A stretch of DNA of 64,000 nt from RUG708 sp050946535 (GTDB taxonomy: Bacteria; Bacillota; Clostridia; Peptostreptococcales; Anaerovoracaceae). Under the pieces are notes generated by a model, which worked only from the letters and a program-made list of their open reading frames with translations, had not been told where the DNA came from and searched no databases. Shown here piece by piece: positions 1 through 9,618 of the stretch. Location: positions 80,458 to 144,457 of the forward strand of contig JBMNUZ010000004.1 of the NCBI GenBank assembly GCA_050946535.1, in the 5' to 3' direction. Position numbers and translations under genes: made by a program. How positions within the stretch are numbered: position 1 is the stretch's first letter; each line of letters starts with the position of its first letter.

Positions 1-771
1 AGCTGCAACCTCAGGAACGATCGCCGCGTCGACCTGGAACTCGCCGTCGCATTTGAGCTCAGGATACGTCTCGTGAGCGATCTTCAAAGCATTCGTGACC
101 TTGTCGACGAGATCGTGCTTCGCGCTTCCTTTCGTCGAGTGTGAGATGAACGCGATCCTCGGCTCCGCCTGCACGAGATCCTTGAAGCTTCTCGCAGTCA
201 TGTCAGCGATATCGGCGAGTTCTTCCGAGGTAGGATCCTGTGTCAGGCCGCAGTCAGCGAACATGAATGTGCCGTTTTCGCCGTATTCGCAGTCAGGTAC
301 TTCGATCAGGAAGAAAGAGGATACCATTTTCTCGGTCTTCGCTGTCTTTACGATCTGAAGAGCCGGGCGGAGCGTGTCGGCGCTCGTGTGTGCAGCGCCT
401 GAAACGAGTCCGTCTGCGTCTCCTTCTCTTACCATTACGACGCCGAAGTATACGTAGTCGGTGCTGATCTTTTCCTTCGCCTGCTCAGGAGTAATGCCCT
501 TCTTCTTTCTGAGCTCGTAGAACACGTTTGAATATTCGTCAAGTTTCGGAGATTCCACAGGATTTATGAATGACGCACCTGAAAGATCCAGTCCGAGCGC
601 TCCGGCTCTGTTCTTTATGTCTTTTTCGTCTCCGATGAGAATCAGTTTCGCTGTGCCTTCCTTCAGCGTCATATCAGCCGCTCTGAGAATTCTCTCATCG
701 TCAGTTTCAGGAAGTACGATCCTTTTGAGATCCGCTCTCGCTCTGTCCTTTATTGTATTAATTACGGCCAT
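1..771 (-). CDS. pta: Phosphate acetyltransferase, 3' end cut by window edge
   Basis: Converts acetyl-CoA and phosphate to acetyl phosphate, the first step of the acetate/ATP branch of fermentation. The 257 visible residues start MAVINTIKDRARADLKRIVL, then carry the family blocks VLPETDDERILRAA, GLVSGAAHTSADTLRPALQI and SSFFLIEVP, and run open to base 1; the family is about 330 aa, so the last quarter lies outside. The ATG at 771 has an AAAGGA ribosome site 8 nt upstream, and a promoter lies at 856-883. No ackA is visible; it may follow outside the window. No frameshift seen in the visible part. Confidence 0.93.
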   Translation of the reverse strand, partial: MAVINTIKDRARADLKRIVLPETDDERILRAADMTLKEGTAKLILIGDEKDIKNRAGALGLDLSGASFINPVESPKLDEYSNVFYELRKKKGITPEQAKEKISTDYVYFGVVMVREGDADGLVSGAAHTSADTLRPALQIVKTAKTEKMVSSFFLIEVPDCEYGENGTFMFADCGLTQDPTSEELADIADMTARSFKDLVQAEPRIAFISHSTKGSAKHDLVDKVTNALKIAHETYPELKCDGEFQVDAAIVPEVAA

Positions 772-855
772 TTTAAAGTTCCTTTCTGTTCTGTGAAATC
801 GTTTGGTCTACTTTAACATAAATTAGCACTTGAAATAATATTCATGCATATAATA

Positions 856-883
856 AGTATAAATCTTTTTTGTGAAATTGCAA
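856..883 (-). promoter_or_regulatory. Probable sigma-A promoter of pta
   Basis: Read on the minus strand: -35 TTGCAA (878-883), 16-nt spacer, -10 TATACT (856-861). It gives a leader of about 75 nt before the pta ATG. Seen in sequence; activity is inferred. Confidence 0.55.
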
Positions 884-997
884 TACTATGGCGCATTTGC
901 GCGGGAAACCGCGCGGTGTTTCTGCCGGGCCGGCAGTATGCGAGTACACTTACCGTCCGCAGTGCCTGAAACAAACTGCAGTCTCTGAAGACAAACA

Positions 998-1023
998 AAG
1001 CCGCTCTCGTTCAGAGCGGCTTT
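998..1023 (-). terminator. Terminator downstream of recG
   Basis: A perfect 10-bp stem AAAGCCGCTC / GAGCGGCTTT with a 7-nt loop, followed on the minus strand by TTTGTTTGTC. It lies about 170 nt past the recG stop and just upstream of the pta promoter. The remaining sequence of 772-1194 has a second GC hairpin at 1027-1050 with a T-run on the plus strand, and a 13-bp direct repeat TATCAGCGGATTC at about 1102 and 1155. I see no gene there. Confidence 0.7.
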
Positions 1024-1194
1024 AAATCCGGCATCGCGGCCGGCTTTTTTCATACTATTTTACAGCGATTGCGGTCATTTTGCAGCCAATTGCCATAAAG
1101 ATATCAGCGGATTCATTCCGCCGCATCAATCTTCAGACCAGGCGGCAAACTGTCTATCAGCGGATTCGGTTTACGGCCTTGTCCGGCTTATCCA

Positions 1195-3249
1195 CTACAG
1201 ACCGATATTTTCTTCCGAAACGCCTCCGTAGAACTTCTCGATCGAATCTCTCAGCACTTGATTGCTTTCCGAAGAAAGAGACGGATCCTGTCTCAGAATT
1301 GCATCCGCGTCCTCCGACGCCATCGTCATTATTCTGCTGTGTTTCGCCGGATCAGCGATGCGAAGCTCCGGAATTCCGTGCTGTCTCGTTCCGAAGAATT
1401 CCCCCGGGCCTCTCATTTCGAGATCCTTTTCAGCGATCTCAAATCCGTCGGACGTAGACGCGAGGACCTTTGCTCTTTCAGCGCCCAGGCCGCTGTCATT
1501 TTCTACGATCAGGAAACAGTACGACTGCTCTTTCCCTCGTCCGACACGGCCGCGTATCTGGTGCATCTGCGCGAGCCCGAACCGCTCGGCGTTTTCTATA
1601 ACCATGACTGTGGCATTCGGAACATCGATGCCGACCTCGATGACGACGGTCGAGACGAGAATCTGTATATCGCCGTCGTAAAAGCGGCGCATGATGCTGT
1701 CCTTGTCATCCTGTTTCATCGCACCGTGAAGGAGTCCGACAGAAAAGTCCGGAAACATGGCGGTCAGTTCCTTCGCCAGGCTTTCGGCCGAGTATGCGTC
1801 CACGAACTCCGAATCGGATACGAGCGGTGCCACCACGTATGCCTGACGTCCTTTCGCGACTTCCTCTCCAGCCTTTTTGTACACTTCGAAGCGCCTGGAG
1901 CCGTTATACATCTTTGTGATGACAGGTTTTCTGCCTGAAGGCATTTCGTCAAGCACCGAAACAGGCATGCCTGCGAAAATCACCACTGCCAGGCTTCTCG
2001 GGATCGGCGTCGCAGTCATCACCAGCACATCTGGGTTCGCTCCCTTTGAGGCAAGTCGTATACGCTGGTTAACTCCGAACCTGTGCTGCTCGTCGGTGAT
2101 AACGAGACCCAGATTTGAGAAGACGACGTCTTCCTGAATGATCGCGTGTGTGCCGATCGCTATATCGATCTCCCCGGCGGAAAGCAGGTTCTTCACCTCG
2201 CGTTTTTCCGCAGCTTTCTGGCTGCCGCTCAAAAATCCGACGGATATTCCGAGCGGCTCGAAGATCTTCCTGAATTTCTCGTAATGCTGTGAGGCGAGGA
2301 GCTCCGTAGGTGCCATCAGCGCGCCCTGGCATCCGTCTTTCACAGCCTTGTAAAGTACGGCTGCGGCTACAGCCGTCTTTCCGGATCCAACATCGCCCTG
2401 GAGCAGGCGCTGCATCTGAACGGCTGACTCCATATCATTCTCTATCTCTTCGATCGCTCTCTTCTGAGCGCCGGTAAGTTCGTAATCCAGAGATTCCTGA
2501 AACTCGCGCACGTAATCGTCGTGAGGAAAAGCGATGCCCGAAGCTGCTTTGCCGTCGTCCTCCATTCTTCCGCTGAGGAGACCGAGTCCGGCAGTGAAAA
2601 GAAACATCTCTTCGTAGATGACGCGGAATCTCGCTGCCGCGTAGGCTTCCCGCCCTGACGGGAAGTGAATGTTTCTGACCGCAAATTTAAAGCCGGCGAT
2701 CTTTCGCTTTTCCAAAAGATATTCCGGCAGTATTTCAAAGCTTTCATCCAGGGAATCGATCATCTCCCGCTCAGCGCTCCGCATAAGCTTCTGGGAAAAT
2801 CCGCGCGGCAGCCTGTAGAAAGGCACGATACCGTCTTCTTCCGAATTTTCTGCCCTCGTGATTTCCGGCTGGACCATTTCGATCCTTTTCCCGCGGCCTT
2901 CAGTGACTTTACCATATATTTTATATGTATACCCGTCTCTCGCGTATTTTCTGAGATAAGGGCGCGAAAAGAACATGAGCTGAATCTCGCCCGATTCGTC
3001 AACCGCCGTCAGAACGACGACAGGAGTGTGCCTCCTGGCCGAATACCACATGGATGCGCGCGAAATCACCGCTTCGATCAGATATTCCTTTCCAGGCTGC
3101 AGATCGTTTATCCTGGTGATATGTGATCTGTCCTGATACGAAGCAGGATAATATCTGATGAGGTCAAGCCCGTCGTTTATTCCCATCGCATGGAAAGCCT
3201 CTATTTTTTTAGGACCGATTCCTTTTAGTTCAGAAAGCTGTTTCAGCAT
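1195..3249 (-). CDS. recG: ATP-dependent DNA helicase RecG
   Basis: Branch-migrating superfamily 2 helicase that remodels stalled forks and Holliday junctions. The 684 aa match the family length. An N-terminal helix-hairpin-like segment (LKGIGPKKIEAF) and OB-type wedge domain (to about residue 230) precede the helicase core: Walker A GDVGSGKT, DEQH box in ITDEQHRFG, TATPIPRSL motif III, and C-terminal helicase motifs QIRGRVGRG. Its ATG overlaps the end of the Asp23-family gene by 7 bp, suggesting translational coupling. In many Clostridia recG follows an Asp23 and a DAK-domain gene; here the DAK gene is absent and miaB sits upstream. Confidence 0.97.
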   Translation of the reverse strand: MLKQLSELKGIGPKKIEAFHAMGINDGLDLIRYYPASYQDRSHITRINDLQPGKEYLIEAVISRASMWYSARRHTPVVVLTAVDESGEIQLMFFSRPYLRKYARDGYTYKIYGKVTEGRGKRIEMVQPEITRAENSEEDGIVPFYRLPRGFSQKLMRSAEREMIDSLDESFEILPEYLLEKRKIAGFKFAVRNIHFPSGREAYAAARFRVIYEEMFLFTAGLGLLSGRMEDDGKAASGIAFPHDDYVREFQESLDYELTGAQKRAIEEIENDMESAVQMQRLLQGDVGSGKTAVAAAVLYKAVKDGCQGALMAPTELLASQHYEKFRKIFEPLGISVGFLSGSQKAAEKREVKNLLSAGEIDIAIGTHAIIQEDVVFSNLGLVITDEQHRFGVNQRIRLASKGANPDVLVMTATPIPRSLAVVIFAGMPVSVLDEMPSGRKPVITKMYNGSRRFEVYKKAGEEVAKGRQAYVVAPLVSDSEFVDAYSAESLAKELTAMFPDFSVGLLHGAMKQDDKDSIMRRFYDGDIQILVSTVVIEVGIDVPNATVMVIENAERFGLAQMHQIRGRVGRGKEQSYCFLIVENDSGLGAERAKVLASTSDGFEIAEKDLEMRGPGEFFGTRQHGIPELRIADPAKHSRIMTMASEDADAILRQDPSLSSESNQVLRDSIEKFYGGVSEENIGL

Positions 3250-3623
3250 AATATATCGAGTTCCCGTCTCGCAATCTTTCTCGACTTGACACCGGTGAGC
3301 GTGAAGATTATCTTACCTGTCTCAGCGCCTGTAATCTGACCGATCATATTTCTGATCTTTCTTCCGAGCATCTCAGCCGTCCCGCTCACGCTGTTTCCGA
3401 ATATTATTATTCCATAGAGCCTGAGGTCGACTTTTCCTTCCTCGGTCGAAACCTCTATGAATCCAAGCGTCTCGCGGCCGGTCTGCTTTGCTTTCATGAT
3501 CTTTCCCTTGGCATTCGTCAGCGCGTAGATGCCGTCTGTATCTTTTGCGGCTTCTAAAGCTATCATCGCAAACACCTGGTCTGAAAATTTTACCTGGCCG
3601 CGTTCTGTTCCGTATTCAATCAT
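3243..3623 (-). CDS. Asp23/Gls24 family protein
   Basis: A 126-aa protein of the Asp23 (alkaline shock / YloU) family: residues 1-110 hold the alternating helix-strand pattern with GQVKFSDQVFAMIALEAAKD at the N-terminus and the hydrophobic YGIIIFGNSV strand. It has no signal peptide or catalytic motif. Family members are envelope-stress or membrane-associated scaffold proteins of unclear role. The start overlaps the miaB stop by 4 bp and the stop overlaps the recG start, so it is made from a polycistronic message with both. Confidence 0.85.
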   Translation of the reverse strand: MIEYGTERGQVKFSDQVFAMIALEAAKDTDGIYALTNAKGKIMKAKQTGRETLGFIEVSTEEGKVDLRLYGIIIFGNSVSGTAEMLGRKIRNMIGQITGAETGKIIFTLTGVKSRKIARRELDILC

Positions 3624-4960
3624 ACCAGTTCTCCGTAAAGGCTGAATGTGCCGGCTTCCGTTATCCTTACATCAGCCATCTGTCCTGCTCTCGACTCGTC
3701 GCACTCGAAATTGACGAGCTTGAACGTGTCCGTACGTCCTGAGCATACGCCTTCTCCGCCTCTAGCGCTCCTTCCTTCTATAAGGACTTTTTCGACGCGG
3801 CCCTCGTACGCAGCGTTCTTTTCTGCAGTGATCGCGTTCAATTCGTCCACAAGACGGTTGAAGCGCTCGTGTTTCACATCGTCAGGAATCTGGTCTTCGT
3901 ACTTTGCGGCAGGCGTTCCTTCGCGCTTGGAATACAGGAATGTAAACGCCGAATCGAACCTCGCCTTTCTGACAAGATCCAGAGTTTCCTCGAAATCTTC
4001 GTCTGTCTCTCCCGGAAAACCTACGATGATGTCCGTGGTGACGGCGATTCCGTTTCTGGCTTCTCTCAGCCTCGCCAGCAGATCGAGATACTGCTCCTTG
4101 GTGTACCTTCTGTTCATCTTTTTCAGCAGTCTGCTGCTCCCGGACTGAACCGGCAGATGGATGTGAGAGCAGAGCTTTTCGAGTTCGCCGAAAGCATTTA
4201 TCAATTTGTCCGAGACATCCTTCGGATGCGATGTCATGAACCTTATGCGCTCTATGCCGTCCACTTCATTTATTTTATAGAGCAGATCAGCGAAGTCACT
4301 GTCGAAGCCGTCCGCTTTTCCGTATGAATTTACGTTCTGTCCGAGCAGAGTGACCTCTTTCACTCCGTCTCCGGCAAGAGTTCTGATCTCCGAGAGAATG
4401 GCCTCCGGTGTTCTGCTCTTCTCTCTGCCTCTCGTATACGGAACGATGCAGTAGGTGCAGAAATTGTTGCAGCCGTTCATGATGTTGACGAACGACTTGA
4501 ACTTGTATTTTCTCTTTGAAGGCAGTCCCTCGGTGATGTGATCCATGCTGTCCGCAATGAGATACTCGTGCTGCCCGCGCTCTCTCCGTTCGCGAAGGAG
4601 CTCTGGAAACTCTGCGATATTCATCGTGCCGAATATGATGTCCACCCAGCTGTATTTTTCTTTTATGATGTCCGTGACTCTCTTCTGCTGCATCATGCAT
4701 CCGCACACTGCCACGATCGAGTCAGGATTTTTCTCTTTAATCTTTTTAATAACACCGAGCTGGCCGAAGAACCTGTTGTCGGCGTTTTCCCTGACGCTGC
4801 ACGTATTTATCACGATCACGTCGGAACCGTCCCGCTCTCCGGCCTTTACATAGCCGTCCTTCTCGAGCATTCCCGCTATCGTCTCGGAATCACGCTCGTT
4901 CATCTGACAGCCGAACGTCTGAATGAAATATGTTCCTCTTTTTGTGGAATCAGAATTCAT
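3620..4960 (-). CDS. miaB: tRNA-2-methylthio-N6-dimethylallyladenosine synthase
   Basis: Radical SAM methylthiotransferase that adds the 2-methylthio group to i6A37 of tRNAs. The 446 aa show an N-terminal UPF0004 domain with three cluster cysteines (TFGCQMNERDSE, NTCSVRENADNRF, VCGCMMQQ), the radical SAM CxxxCxxC in NNFCTYCIVPYTRGRE, and a C-terminal TRAM domain (about 380-446). The frame is open to a TTG at 5008, but the ATG at 4960 has a GGAG site 5 nt upstream and does not overlap the upstream ABC gene, so I chose it. No mutS/mutL follows, unlike many genomes. Confidence 0.95.
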   Translation of the reverse strand: MNSDSTKRGTYFIQTFGCQMNERDSETIAGMLEKDGYVKAGERDGSDVIVINTCSVRENADNRFFGQLGVIKKIKEKNPDSIVAVCGCMMQQKRVTDIIKEKYSWVDIIFGTMNIAEFPELLRERRERGQHEYLIADSMDHITEGLPSKRKYKFKSFVNIMNGCNNFCTYCIVPYTRGREKSRTPEAILSEIRTLAGDGVKEVTLLGQNVNSYGKADGFDSDFADLLYKINEVDGIERIRFMTSHPKDVSDKLINAFGELEKLCSHIHLPVQSGSSRLLKKMNRRYTKEQYLDLLARLREARNGIAVTTDIIVGFPGETDEDFEETLDLVRKARFDSAFTFLYSKREGTPAAKYEDQIPDDVKHERFNRLVDELNAITAEKNAAYEGRVEKVLIEGRSARGGEGVCSGRTDTFKLVNFECDESRAGQMADVRITEAGTFSLYGELV

Positions 4961-4991
4961 ATATTCTCCATATCGTATGAACTGAAATTTT

Positions 4992-6836
4992 CTATCCGAC
5001 CTCTTCAAACTGAGAATTGTACAGATTTGAATAGAAGCCGCCTTTCGCGAGGAGCTCCTCGTGAGTTCCCTGCTCTATTATATCACCCTCGTTCATGACG
5101 AGGATATTGTCAGCGTTTCTGATGGTCGAAAGCCTGTGGGCGATGATGAAGCTTGTGCGGCCCTCCATGAGTCTGTCCATAGCCTTCTGTATGAGTTCCT
5201 CGGTACGAGTGTCGACCGACGAAGTGGCTTCGTCGAGGATGAGTACCTTGTTGTCTGCGAGAATGGCTCTTGCTATCGTGAGGAGCTGTTTCTGCCCCTG
5301 GGATATGTTCGACGCCTCTTCGTTGAGCTCCATGTTGTATCCGCCCGGAAGAGTCCTGATGAAGTGATCCACGTAAGCCGCTTTCGCCGCTTCGACGACC
5401 TCCTCATCCGTAGCGTCGAGCCTTCCGTACCTGATGTTTTCCATGATCGTTCCCTTGAACAGCCATGTATCCTGCAGAACCATTCCGAAGTCCGCCCTCA
5501 GATCGGATCTGTTGAACTCTCTGATATCGTGTCCGTCGAGCTTTATGCTGCCTGAATCGACATCGTAGAATCGCATGAGGAGCTTGACGATCGTCGTCTT
5601 GCCTGCTCCTGTAGGACCTACGATCGCGATCTTCTGGCCGCTCTTGACGCTGACGCTGAAATCGTGAATGATAGTCTGATCCGGATTATATCCGAACGAA
5701 ACATGATCGAATTCGATGTCGCCGCGCACGTTTTCGAGCTTGACTGGATTTTCAACTGTCTGTACTTCCTCCTCTTCGTCGAGGAATTCGAAAACTCTCT
5801 CCGATGCTGCAGCCATCGACTGAAGCATGGTGATAATATTCGCGAGCTGCTGTATAGGCATCGTGAGATTCTTTACGTACTGAATAAACGCCTGGATGTC
5901 GCCGATTCCTATGACGTCCTTGATCGCAAGATATCCGCCGGAAATCGCCACGCCCGCGTAGCCGAGGTTGCTGACGAATACCATGAGAGGCTGCATGAGT
6001 CCCGAAAGGAACTGAGATTTCCAGGCCGAGCTGAAGAGCACAGCGTTGGTCTTGTCGAATTCTCCGGTTATTTCCTTCTCGCGGCTGAATGCCTTTATTA
6101 CGAGCTGGCCGCTGTAGTCCTCCTCTACTTCGCCGTTTATATGGCCGAGGTAGTCCTGCTGCATGCGGTAATATTTCTGCGAAAATTTTACCAGAACCGA
6201 GATCAGAATGATCGAAATCGGAATCATCACGAGCGCAATGAGAGTCATCAGCGGTGAAATCGTCAGCATCATTATGACTACGCCGCCTATCGTGCAGATG
6301 TTCGATATCACCTGCGCCACGCTCTGGTTGAGTCCGGTCGCGAGAGTGTCGACGTCGTTCGTAATTCTCGAAAGCACTTCACCGTATGTGCGCTGTTCGA
6401 AATACTTCATCGGCATCCTGTTGATCTTGTCGGAAATATCCTTTCTCATCGATATAGTGACTTTGCGCGTCACACCCGTCATGAGCCAGCCCTGCATGAA
6501 CTGCAGAAGCGAACCTGTGAGATACAGGATCAGGGTTATTATCAGTACTTTTCCAATATATTCGAAATCAATGCCGCCAGTGCCGGCTATCTTCCTGATT
6601 ATGCCGTCTGCCAGAGCATTGGTTGCCTCGCCCATTACCTTAGGGCCGACGACCGTGAATACCGTGCCGGCCGCAGCCAGTATCACAACTGCAATCAGCG
6701 TGAATTTGTACCTGCCCATGTATTTCAGCAGTTTAGAAATCGAACTGCGGAAATTCTTCGGTTTTTCGACCGGCATGGAGCCAGGACCCTGATTAGAACG
6801 GCGCGAAGCACTTGATTTTGTTTTTTCTTCTGCCAT
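4992..6836 (-). CDS. ABC exporter, catalytically complete half-transporter
   Basis: Type IV ABC exporter subunit, 614 aa: a positively charged N-terminal tail, six membrane segments (about residues 55-340) and a nucleotide-binding domain with Walker A GPTGAGKTT, signature ISQGQKQLLTIARA, Walker B with Glu (LILDEATSSVD) and the H-loop IIAHRLSTIRNAD. The ATG at 6836 follows GGAGG by 10 nt; the frame extends further upstream but into the preceding gene. It lies 5 nt downstream of a second half-transporter whose ATP site is degenerate, so the two probably form one heterodimeric exporter. Substrate unknown; lipid or drug export is typical of the family. Confidence 0.92.
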   Translation of the reverse strand: MAEEKTKSSASRRSNQGPGSMPVEKPKNFRSSISKLLKYMGRYKFTLIAVVILAAAGTVFTVVGPKVMGEATNALADGIIRKIAGTGGIDFEYIGKVLIITLILYLTGSLLQFMQGWLMTGVTRKVTISMRKDISDKINRMPMKYFEQRTYGEVLSRITNDVDTLATGLNQSVAQVISNICTIGGVVIMMLTISPLMTLIALVMIPISIILISVLVKFSQKYYRMQQDYLGHINGEVEEDYSGQLVIKAFSREKEITGEFDKTNAVLFSSAWKSQFLSGLMQPLMVFVSNLGYAGVAISGGYLAIKDVIGIGDIQAFIQYVKNLTMPIQQLANIITMLQSMAAASERVFEFLDEEEEVQTVENPVKLENVRGDIEFDHVSFGYNPDQTIIHDFSVSVKSGQKIAIVGPTGAGKTTIVKLLMRFYDVDSGSIKLDGHDIREFNRSDLRADFGMVLQDTWLFKGTIMENIRYGRLDATDEEVVEAAKAAYVDHFIRTLPGGYNMELNEEASNISQGQKQLLTIARAILADNKVLILDEATSSVDTRTEELIQKAMDRLMEGRTSFIIAHRLSTIRNADNILVMNEGDIIEQGTHEELLAKGGFYSNLYNSQFEEVG

Positions 6837-6841
6837 CTGCG

Positions 6842-9154
6842 CTATTCCTCCATTCCAAGATTCAGCTCTTTCGACGAGAGTTGTGACTTTGCTATATCTC
6901 TGTATACGCTGCACGATCTGAGAAGTTCTTCGTGCGTTCCCTGTCCGACCATTCTGCCCTCGTCGAGAACGATTATCTGATCGGCATGCATGATCGTGCT
7001 CACTCGCTGTGCGACGATCATTACCGTGCTCGCCCCCGACTTTTCGGCGAATGCCTTCCTGAGCTCGGCATCTGTCTTCATGTCAAGCGCTGAGAAACTG
7101 TCGTCAAATATGAATATTTCAGGCTTCTTGACGATCGCTCTTGCGATTGCAAGCCTCTGCTTCTGACCGCCTGAAACGTTTGAACCGCCCTGAGCGATGT
7201 GAGTCTCGAGGCCTTCAGGCTTTTCATCTATGAACTCGGTCGCCTGAGCTATGTCAGCGGCCTCTCTCAATTCGTCGTCTGTCGCATTTTCATCGCCGAA
7301 TCTGAGGTTGGAAGCGATCGTTCCCGAGAACAGCGTGCCTTTCTGCGGGACGAACCCTATCATCGACCTGAGCTCTTCAATCGGCATTTTTCTGATATCG
7401 ACGCCGTCTATCGTGACCGATCCACGCGTTACATCGTAAAAACGAGGCACCAGATTGATCAGCGAGGATTTGCCGGAACCCGTGCTCCCTATAAACGCTG
7501 TGGTAGTACCCGGTTCAGCGGTGAAACTGATGTCCGAGATGACCTCGTCTTCTGCATCCGGATACGCGAATCCGACATTGTTGAATCTGACTACGCCCTT
7601 TTTCTCCGCAACGTGTTCAGGGTTCTCAGGCTCTCTGATCGACGGCTCGGTTGTTATGACTTCGTCGATTCTTTCGGCAGCCACGCCTGCTCTCGGCAGG
7701 AATATCGATATCATCGTAAGCATAAGGAACGACATTACGATCATCATCGCATATGTGATGAACGCCGTCATCTGGCCTATCTGCAGCTCACCGTCGTCGA
7801 TTCTGTGCGATGCCACCCATACGATCAGCAGCGTGGTTCCATACATGATAAGACTCATGCCCGGGAACATGAACGTCATCGCTCTGCTCGTGAAGAGCTG
7901 AGTATCTGCGAGATCCCTGTTCGCCTTGTCAAACTTCCTGGATTCTTCCTTCTCGCGTCCGAACGCTCTTATTACCGAAAGTCCGGTCAGAATTTCCCTG
8001 GACACGAGGTTCAGCGCATCGATGAGCTTCTGCATGATCTTGAATTTTTTCAGCGTAGCACCCATCAGGATCGAAACGAAAACTATGATGCATACTACCG
8101 CGAGTATGATGATCCATTCCATGCTGGCGCCCGTCTGCACGACTTTGTAGATGCCGCCGATGCCGAGTATAGGTGCGTAGAGAAGAACTCTGAGCATGAA
8201 CACTATTACCAGCTGGATCTGCTGAATATCGTTCGTACTTCTTGTTATGAGCGACGCCGTTGAGAATTTCTCCATGTCTGCGTCCGAAAAACTCATGACA
8301 CGGTGGAATATCTCGCTGCGCATGTTTCTTCCGACAGCAGCGCCTATTCCTGACGCTGCGTATGCGGTCAGCACCGCCGCCGCGAGCATGATGAGCGACA
8401 TGATGCCCATCTTGAGTCCGACGCTCCACATGTACTTCATCTGAAGCGCATCCATGTCTATTCCTGCGTCCTCGTCGGCCGCCGCGGCATAAGCCGAACC
8501 CATCGAAGTTATGATCGAGCTGCCCATCGAGTCGATCGTCTTGCTGGTGGACTCTCTGAGCTGGCTTATCACTTCGCTGCCCGACCCGCTCTGGACCATC
8601 TGCAGCAGCATAGGCCTTACATCTACGTATGTGTTAGTCTTGCCGTTCTCGTCCTCTTCCTCGAACGAGCTGACATTTATGCCGAGCATGGCCGCGATCT
8701 CATCGACCGACATATCTTCAATATCCGGAGCCTGCTGTCCTGTGGCAGACGCCTGGCTGGACAGCATGTCTGAAACCACTTCTTTAAACTGCGATTCCGA
8801 CATGTGAGACGCCCCGTAATTCATTAAAAGAGGCAGCTGAAGCTTCTCATCGAGTTTGTCCAGCTGCTCTTCGTCATCCGTCTTCCTCACGTAAATGCCG
8901 TCTTCCTCTTCGAATGCATTTTCCCACGTGCTCTTCTCGCTGCTGTTCATGAACATCTCGGCGTAGTCGTATTCCTCCTGCGTGATTTTCTCCGGAACGA
9001 TGTGACTCACACCCTTGTTTGTGATTCCGACGTCGATGATGTCCGACATGTACTGCGGAAGTGATAAATCGCAGTACGCCTGAACGACGAGAAGGAGCGC
9101 AACAATGAGCACCGGAAGCCAGTACCTCCTGAGGTATTTGAAAATCTTACTCAT
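6842..9154 (-). CDS. ABC exporter, degenerate half-transporter with large external loop
   Basis: 770 aa, about 170 more than usual. The extra length sits between membrane segments 1 and 2 (about residues 35-235), an acidic, Ser/Gln-rich segment predicted outside the membrane. The ATPase has Walker A GSTGSGKSS and signature VSGGQKQRLAIARA, but Walker B ends in Asp (FIFDDSFSALD) and the H-loop His is Gln (VAQRVSTIMHAD). These are the hallmarks of the non-catalytic site partner in heterodimeric exporters such as TM287/288. It is the first gene of the pair with 4992-6836. The start ATG at 9154 is the first in frame. Confidence 0.9.
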   Translation of the reverse strand: MSKIFKYLRRYWLPVLIVALLLVVQAYCDLSLPQYMSDIIDVGITNKGVSHIVPEKITQEEYDYAEMFMNSSEKSTWENAFEEEDGIYVRKTDDEEQLDKLDEKLQLPLLMNYGASHMSESQFKEVVSDMLSSQASATGQQAPDIEDMSVDEIAAMLGINVSSFEEEDENGKTNTYVDVRPMLLQMVQSGSGSEVISQLRESTSKTIDSMGSSIITSMGSAYAAAADEDAGIDMDALQMKYMWSVGLKMGIMSLIMLAAAVLTAYAASGIGAAVGRNMRSEIFHRVMSFSDADMEKFSTASLITRSTNDIQQIQLVIVFMLRVLLYAPILGIGGIYKVVQTGASMEWIIILAVVCIIVFVSILMGATLKKFKIMQKLIDALNLVSREILTGLSVIRAFGREKEESRKFDKANRDLADTQLFTSRAMTFMFPGMSLIMYGTTLLIVWVASHRIDDGELQIGQMTAFITYAMMIVMSFLMLTMISIFLPRAGVAAERIDEVITTEPSIREPENPEHVAEKKGVVRFNNVGFAYPDAEDEVISDISFTAEPGTTTAFIGSTGSGKSSLINLVPRFYDVTRGSVTIDGVDIRKMPIEELRSMIGFVPQKGTLFSGTIASNLRFGDENATDDELREAADIAQATEFIDEKPEGLETHIAQGGSNVSGGQKQRLAIARAIVKKPEIFIFDDSFSALDMKTDAELRKAFAEKSGASTVMIVAQRVSTIMHADQIIVLDEGRMVGQGTHEELLRSCSVYRDIAKSQLSSKELNLGMEE

Positions 9155-9618
9155 ATTGCTTTGATATTATTCGCCCTTCTTATTCCTGATTCGTTAATTA
9201 CTAAATGATAATTTGTTCAATCTCTTTTCTCTTCCCGCACTGCCTGCACAGTAATGGGAAGAATGCCGCCCCGCACTGCCTGCACAGGCATGAGAAAATG
9301 CCCCTCATCCTGTTACCAGACGTGAAATTTCCCGTATTACACTGCCTGCTCCTGCCGTGCCTGATCCCGCTTGTCCGCTGTTTTCATATGAGCAGCCTTA
9401 TATTGCCTCCTTCAGAGACTTCTGCTCCTTCAGCCGATTCTGCCCTTTCAGCGGGGATTTCAATTCTGGCAGACAGCGTTCCACAACAATAACAAACGGG
9501 TTGCCCTTCAGCCGGATTTAAAGCCTTGATGAAAAGCATGATCTCTTAAACATCAGCTGCTTAATCGTCCTGATATGTCACTGATACAGCCCCTGCAGTG
9601 CCGGGTTTTCCGTCATTC
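9155..9618. other. Intergenic, no gene recognised
   Basis: The block between the ABC operon start and the YjbQ stop holds three copies of a short element CACTGCCTGC(A) at about 9238, 9273 and 9339 and an AT-rich stretch near 9190-9225 that probably carries the ABC operon promoter. A plus-strand frame of 95 codons at 9205-9492 has a Cys/His/Leu-rich, low-complexity translation that I do not believe. Confidence 0.4.

Noticed and set aside
9205..9492. A 95-codon plus-strand frame
   Set aside because: Low-complexity Cys/His/Leu-rich translation caused by CACTGCCTGC repeats; no ribosome site or domain.
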